64,000 bases of DNA, taken from Prevotella corporis DSM 18810 = JCM 8529. GTDB taxonomy: Bacteria > Bacteroidota > Bacteroidia > Bacteroidales > Bacteroidaceae. The position numbers were made by a program, and so were the translations under genes. Location of the stretch: the NCBI RefSeq assembly GCF_000430525.1, contig NZ_AUME01000012.1, positions 1 through 64,000 of the forward strand, written 5' to 3'. This document shows positions 61,915-64,000 of this stretch, piece after piece. Under the pieces are notes generated by a model. It made no database searches, had not been told where the DNA came from, and saw only the letters and a list, made by a program, of their open reading frames with translations. Each line of letters opens with the position of its first letter. The stretch's first letter is position 1.

Positions 61915-62625
61915 TTATAGACCTAAGCCTTTCGCAGCCTCCTTAGCTGCATCATTGATGGCCTTATTTGCCTTTTTACCAGCTTTGTTTGAGGCATCAT
62001 TAAGTTTCTTTGTAGCTTCATCTTTTGCCTCATTTATCTTTTCCTGAGCGTTCTTCTGAACTTTTGCTTGTGCGCTCTTCACAGCTTCCTTAGCATCTTC
62101 GGCCTTCTCAGCGCCATTTTCCATTCCCTCTTTTGCATTGTTAAGTGCAGCTTCACCTGCATCCTTAACGTTTTCCGCGGCATTTGTCAAACCACTTAAA
62201 AGTGCATCAGGACTTGCTGCAGATACAGCCGTCACTGCGCTATTGAGTGCGTTTGAGATTGTTGAATTACCTGCATTGGCAACAACTTTCTTTAATCCTT
62301 CTGCGTTTGATTTGAGCCATACCTGAAGTTTTGTCAAATATTCTTTTGCCTTCTCTGGATTGTTCTTTGCCATCTCTACTGCCTTTGCCTTAGCACCTTC
62401 TATGGTTGCAGCAATGCCACTTGCATCATTAGCATCAAGTTTTTCAGCCAATTGACTGGTAAGAGCTTTGACGTCTTCTGGAATATCTGCAGCAACAACC
62501 TTTGTTGAGTCTGTTGACATTTCTGTAGAGTCTGCTTCAGCATTTGCTGATGGTTGGGTCTTGTTTCCGCAACTTGCAAAAGTCATAGCTACTACGACCG
62601 TTGCCAATAAAAATAATTTTTTCAT
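61915..62625 (-). CDS. Ala/Lys-rich helical lipoprotein
   Basis: A 236-residue predicted lipoprotein: the signal peptide ends MTFASC with the lipidated Cys19. A short Ser/Thr/Asp linker follows, and then about 190 residues dominated by Ala, Lys, Glu, Asp and Asn, predicted as long amphipathic helices. The last third is made of loose 11-residue-like steps (AEKAEDAKEAVKSAQAKVQK, then EKINEAKDEATKKL) as in LEA-like or apolipoprotein-like helices. No catalytic motif exists. It may be an envelope or periplasmic structural or stress protein; the role is unknown. The gene stands alone, with its own probable promoter and the shared terminator downstream. Confidence 0.8.
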   Translation of the reverse strand: MKKLFLLATVVVAMTFASCGNKTQPSANAEADSTEMSTDSTKVVAADIPEDVKALTSQLAEKLDANDASGIAATIEGAKAKAVEMAKNNPEKAKEYLTKLQVWLKSNAEGLKKVVANAGNSTISNALNSAVTAVSAASPDALLSGLTNAAENVKDAGEAALNNAKEGMENGAEKAEDAKEAVKSAQAKVQKNAQEKINEAKDEATKKLNDASNKAGKKANKAINDAAKEAAKGLGL

Positions 62626-62654
62626 AATCTTTCTCTATTAATTAATAGTCAAGT

Positions 62655-62662
62655 CAAAGTTA
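62655..62662 (-). promoter_or_regulatory. -7 box for the Ala-rich lipoprotein
   Basis: TAACTTTG on the minus strand matches TAnnTTTG and lies about 30 bp before the ATG at 62625. The -33 element is not clear. Confidence 0.55.
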
Positions 62663-62819
62663 AAGAAATATTTCTATGTAAAAGCATTTATTTGTAAGTT
62701 TTAACCTAAATCGGTCGTAAGAAAAAGATTCTTGGCATTTTCTAATGTTCGATTGGGATTTAAGTTCCGCATGTCGTAGGTTCGAGATGAGCATAACGCT
62801 TCTTTTTTAAGGACCATTA

Positions 62820-62932
62820 TTTCAGGTTTTGAGTGAAAAGCACTTCAAATTCTTTTCCATGAAATTTTTTCAGGGAAAAGTACATGACATTTGACTGCCT
62901 ATGAGGAGTTGTAAAAGGGAATTAGCTGAAAG
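62820..62932. repeat. dispersed repeat, copy 2
   Basis: The second copy of the sequence at 52081-52192, in the same orientation and with perhaps one mismatch in five. It fills most of the 62626-62986 gap, which otherwise shows no gene. Probably an insertion-sequence end left behind. Confidence 0.75.
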
Positions 62933-62986
62933 TCCCTAATTAATCTTTTATACTATCAATCGTTCCTACTGCCATTTCAATATTAT

Positions 62987-64000
62987 CTATTTCATGACCT
63001 TGTCATATAAAGTTTTGTAGTCCTTAGCAACACCGTACACTACATTATTATTCTGACTGATGGCTTCAAAGTGACGGGTGGCACATTCGAGTTTGGCATC
63101 TTCAGCACCACGAAGTTTTGAACGTTGCCATTCGTTACCCTTGGTCTCAGCAACAAAGTAGATATGCTTTACTGTCCCCTCGTTGAAAGCAATTGCCCAG
63201 TCGGGATTGTAATGTCCCATCGGAGTGTTGATATAGAAGCCACGAGGCAACTTGGTATATACAGCCACATCTGTTTCTTTTTCTAATGATTCGGCAAAGT
63301 GTTTTTCCACGCCCTCGCTATCTACCACCACAAGGTCATAAAGCGATTTGGTGCTTTCTATAGCATTGATACCAATCTTTCCACGCAAGGTATCCTCAGT
63401 AAAGATATCCACATCGTAGGTGTTATTCGTGCGCTCGTAGTAAATTTTCTGTACCACTGCCATTGCTTTTTCATCGTTAATGATATTGCCCACCTTACGG
63501 ATAAACTCTTCTGGATTCATCTTAAATTGATGGAACGTTGTCGGCTTAATACCTTTCAGAATGGCTACAATCGTTTTACGGGTCAGTCCCGTGGCTGCCA
63601 CAAGCCTACCTATCAAGTCGTATGCCACACCAGCTCCCACCGTCTCACGTACATGGTAGGTGCGAGCAATGTCTTGCACCATTGCCGTGACAGCTTCGAG
63701 CGATTCCTTATCGCGAATATTATCCATACGTCCTTCTCCTACGACAAGGCGAATCTCTGTTACACTGAGATGCTTGTCAATAGCCTCTATTGCCTTACGT
63801 CTAAGATCTGAAGTTTCAAAGTCCACCTTATAATATATAATATGTCTTCACATTGATATGTTTCCACAGCTCCTGAAATTGCTTCTTCTTGAATTTCTCC
63901 TCTTGGAAGTTAGCTTCCTTTGGTTTACGTCCATCCTCTATCTTGATAGTTTGAGGATTGAACACCCTGTCCAAAGTTTGTATAATACCAGCTTTAACAG
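62987..64000 (-). pseudogene. type III restriction Res subunit, C-terminal part, frameshifted
   Basis: The C-terminal 279 codons (62987-63826) read as the end of a Res subunit: DLIGRLVAATGLTRKTIVAI, then a PD-(D/E)XK nuclease core in GHYNPDWAIAF and YFVAETKGNEWQ. Upstream, a different frame from the window edge to 63828 reads VKAGIIQTLDRVFNPQTIKI and ends ELWKHINVKTYY, then a stop. The two join perfectly if one copy of a 7-bp tandem repeat at 63830-63843 is removed. The GTG at 63826 is therefore not a genuine start. Res cuts DNA with a Mod methyltransferase; the helicase part and Mod lie outside the window. As it stands the enzyme is split. Confidence 0.85.
63830..63843. repeat. 7-bp tandem duplication in res
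   Basis: ATAATAT occurs twice in a row (63830-63836, 63837-63843). It breaks the reading frame of the Res gene; one copy would restore it. Confidence 0.9.

Noticed and set aside
62987-63826. An independent 279-codon gene starting at the GTG at 63826
   Set aside because: The upstream frame joins it exactly if one 7-bp repeat is removed, and the product would begin in the middle of a known domain.
1-64000. CRISPR array
   Set aside because: No run of regularly spaced direct repeats of 24-40 bp and no cas genes. The repeat cluster near 3.6-3.85 kb has too few, unevenly spaced copies.

Overview
The window looks like the chromosome of a Prevotella-like member of the Bacteroidales. The evidence is AT-rich DNA, several promoters of the Bacteroidetes type (TAnnTTTG at -7, two of them with TTTG 20 bp upstream), a long eukaryote-type isoleucyl-tRNA synthetase followed by a TraR/DksA-like gene, lspA and a DUF4296 lipoprotein gene, an AddAB-type helicase/nuclease pair, and a lipoprotein-rich, EpsG-type polysaccharide locus. 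The genus is inferred from gene content and style, not from a marker comparison.

Layout. (1) 1-900: the 3' end of an ISL3-type transposase abuts the truncated 3' part of an outer-membrane beta-barrel gene, followed by tRNA-Lys(CTT) with its own promoter and terminator. (2) 903-40515, all on the minus strand: a large capsule/exopolysaccharide locus. Read in its own direction it starts with UDP-galactopyranose mutase, Gmd and GDP-fucose synthase. A small accessory island follows (two broken genes, a pRiA4b ORF-3-like gene, and an ABC-type ATPase plus PD-(D/E)XK-like nuclease pair). Then come an acyltransferase, an MBOAT plus SGNH-like pair, a Wzx flippase, an F420-hydrogenase-beta/pyruvyltransferase pair, a second acyltransferase, DUF1919, two GT2s, a third acyltransferase, an EpsG-type polymerase, three more GT2s, two GT4s flanking a fucosyltransferase-like protein, and a terminator. 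After a 200-bp MITE-like element a second block encodes an epimerase, a PglC-type initiating sugar transferase, a LysA-like decarboxylase, a CarB-like ligase, two sugar-transfer ATP-grasp proteins (one frameshifted), an aldo/keto reductase and a CapA protein. A DegT aminotransferase and a nucleotidyltransferase-like gene end the locus. (3) 40952-50882: mtgA and a UvrD/PcrA helicase on plus, AddB and AddA on minus. (4) 50883-52241: gene-poor, with a decayed transposase. (5) 52312-61689: ileS, a DksA-like gene, lspA, a DUF4296 lipoprotein, a small conserved protein, an M23 peptidase and a C69 dipeptidase. (6) 61915-64000: an Ala/Lys-rich lipoprotein and the C-terminal part of a type III restriction Res subunit broken by a 7-bp tandem duplication.

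How it fits together. The locus encodes the main steps of a Wzx/Wzy-style pathway: nucleotide sugars (GDP-fucose, UDP-Galf), an initiating phosphoglycosyl transferase, many glycosyltransferases, a flippase, a polymerase, and unusually heavy decoration (O-acylation by four acyltransferases, pyruvylation, and probably amino-acid or amine attachment by the ATP-grasp block). Two of the acyltransferase genes carry G8 and G9 homopolymer tracts, suggesting phase-variable modification. Composition is patchy: 4.3-7.4 kb is very AT-rich and 13.4-14.6 kb is GC-rich. Together with gene remnants this indicates modular exchange. The strongest candidates for something undescribed are the ATPase/nuclease cassette at 33.4-35.3 kb and the decarboxylase/ligase/ATP-grasp decoration block at 4.3-12.8 kb.
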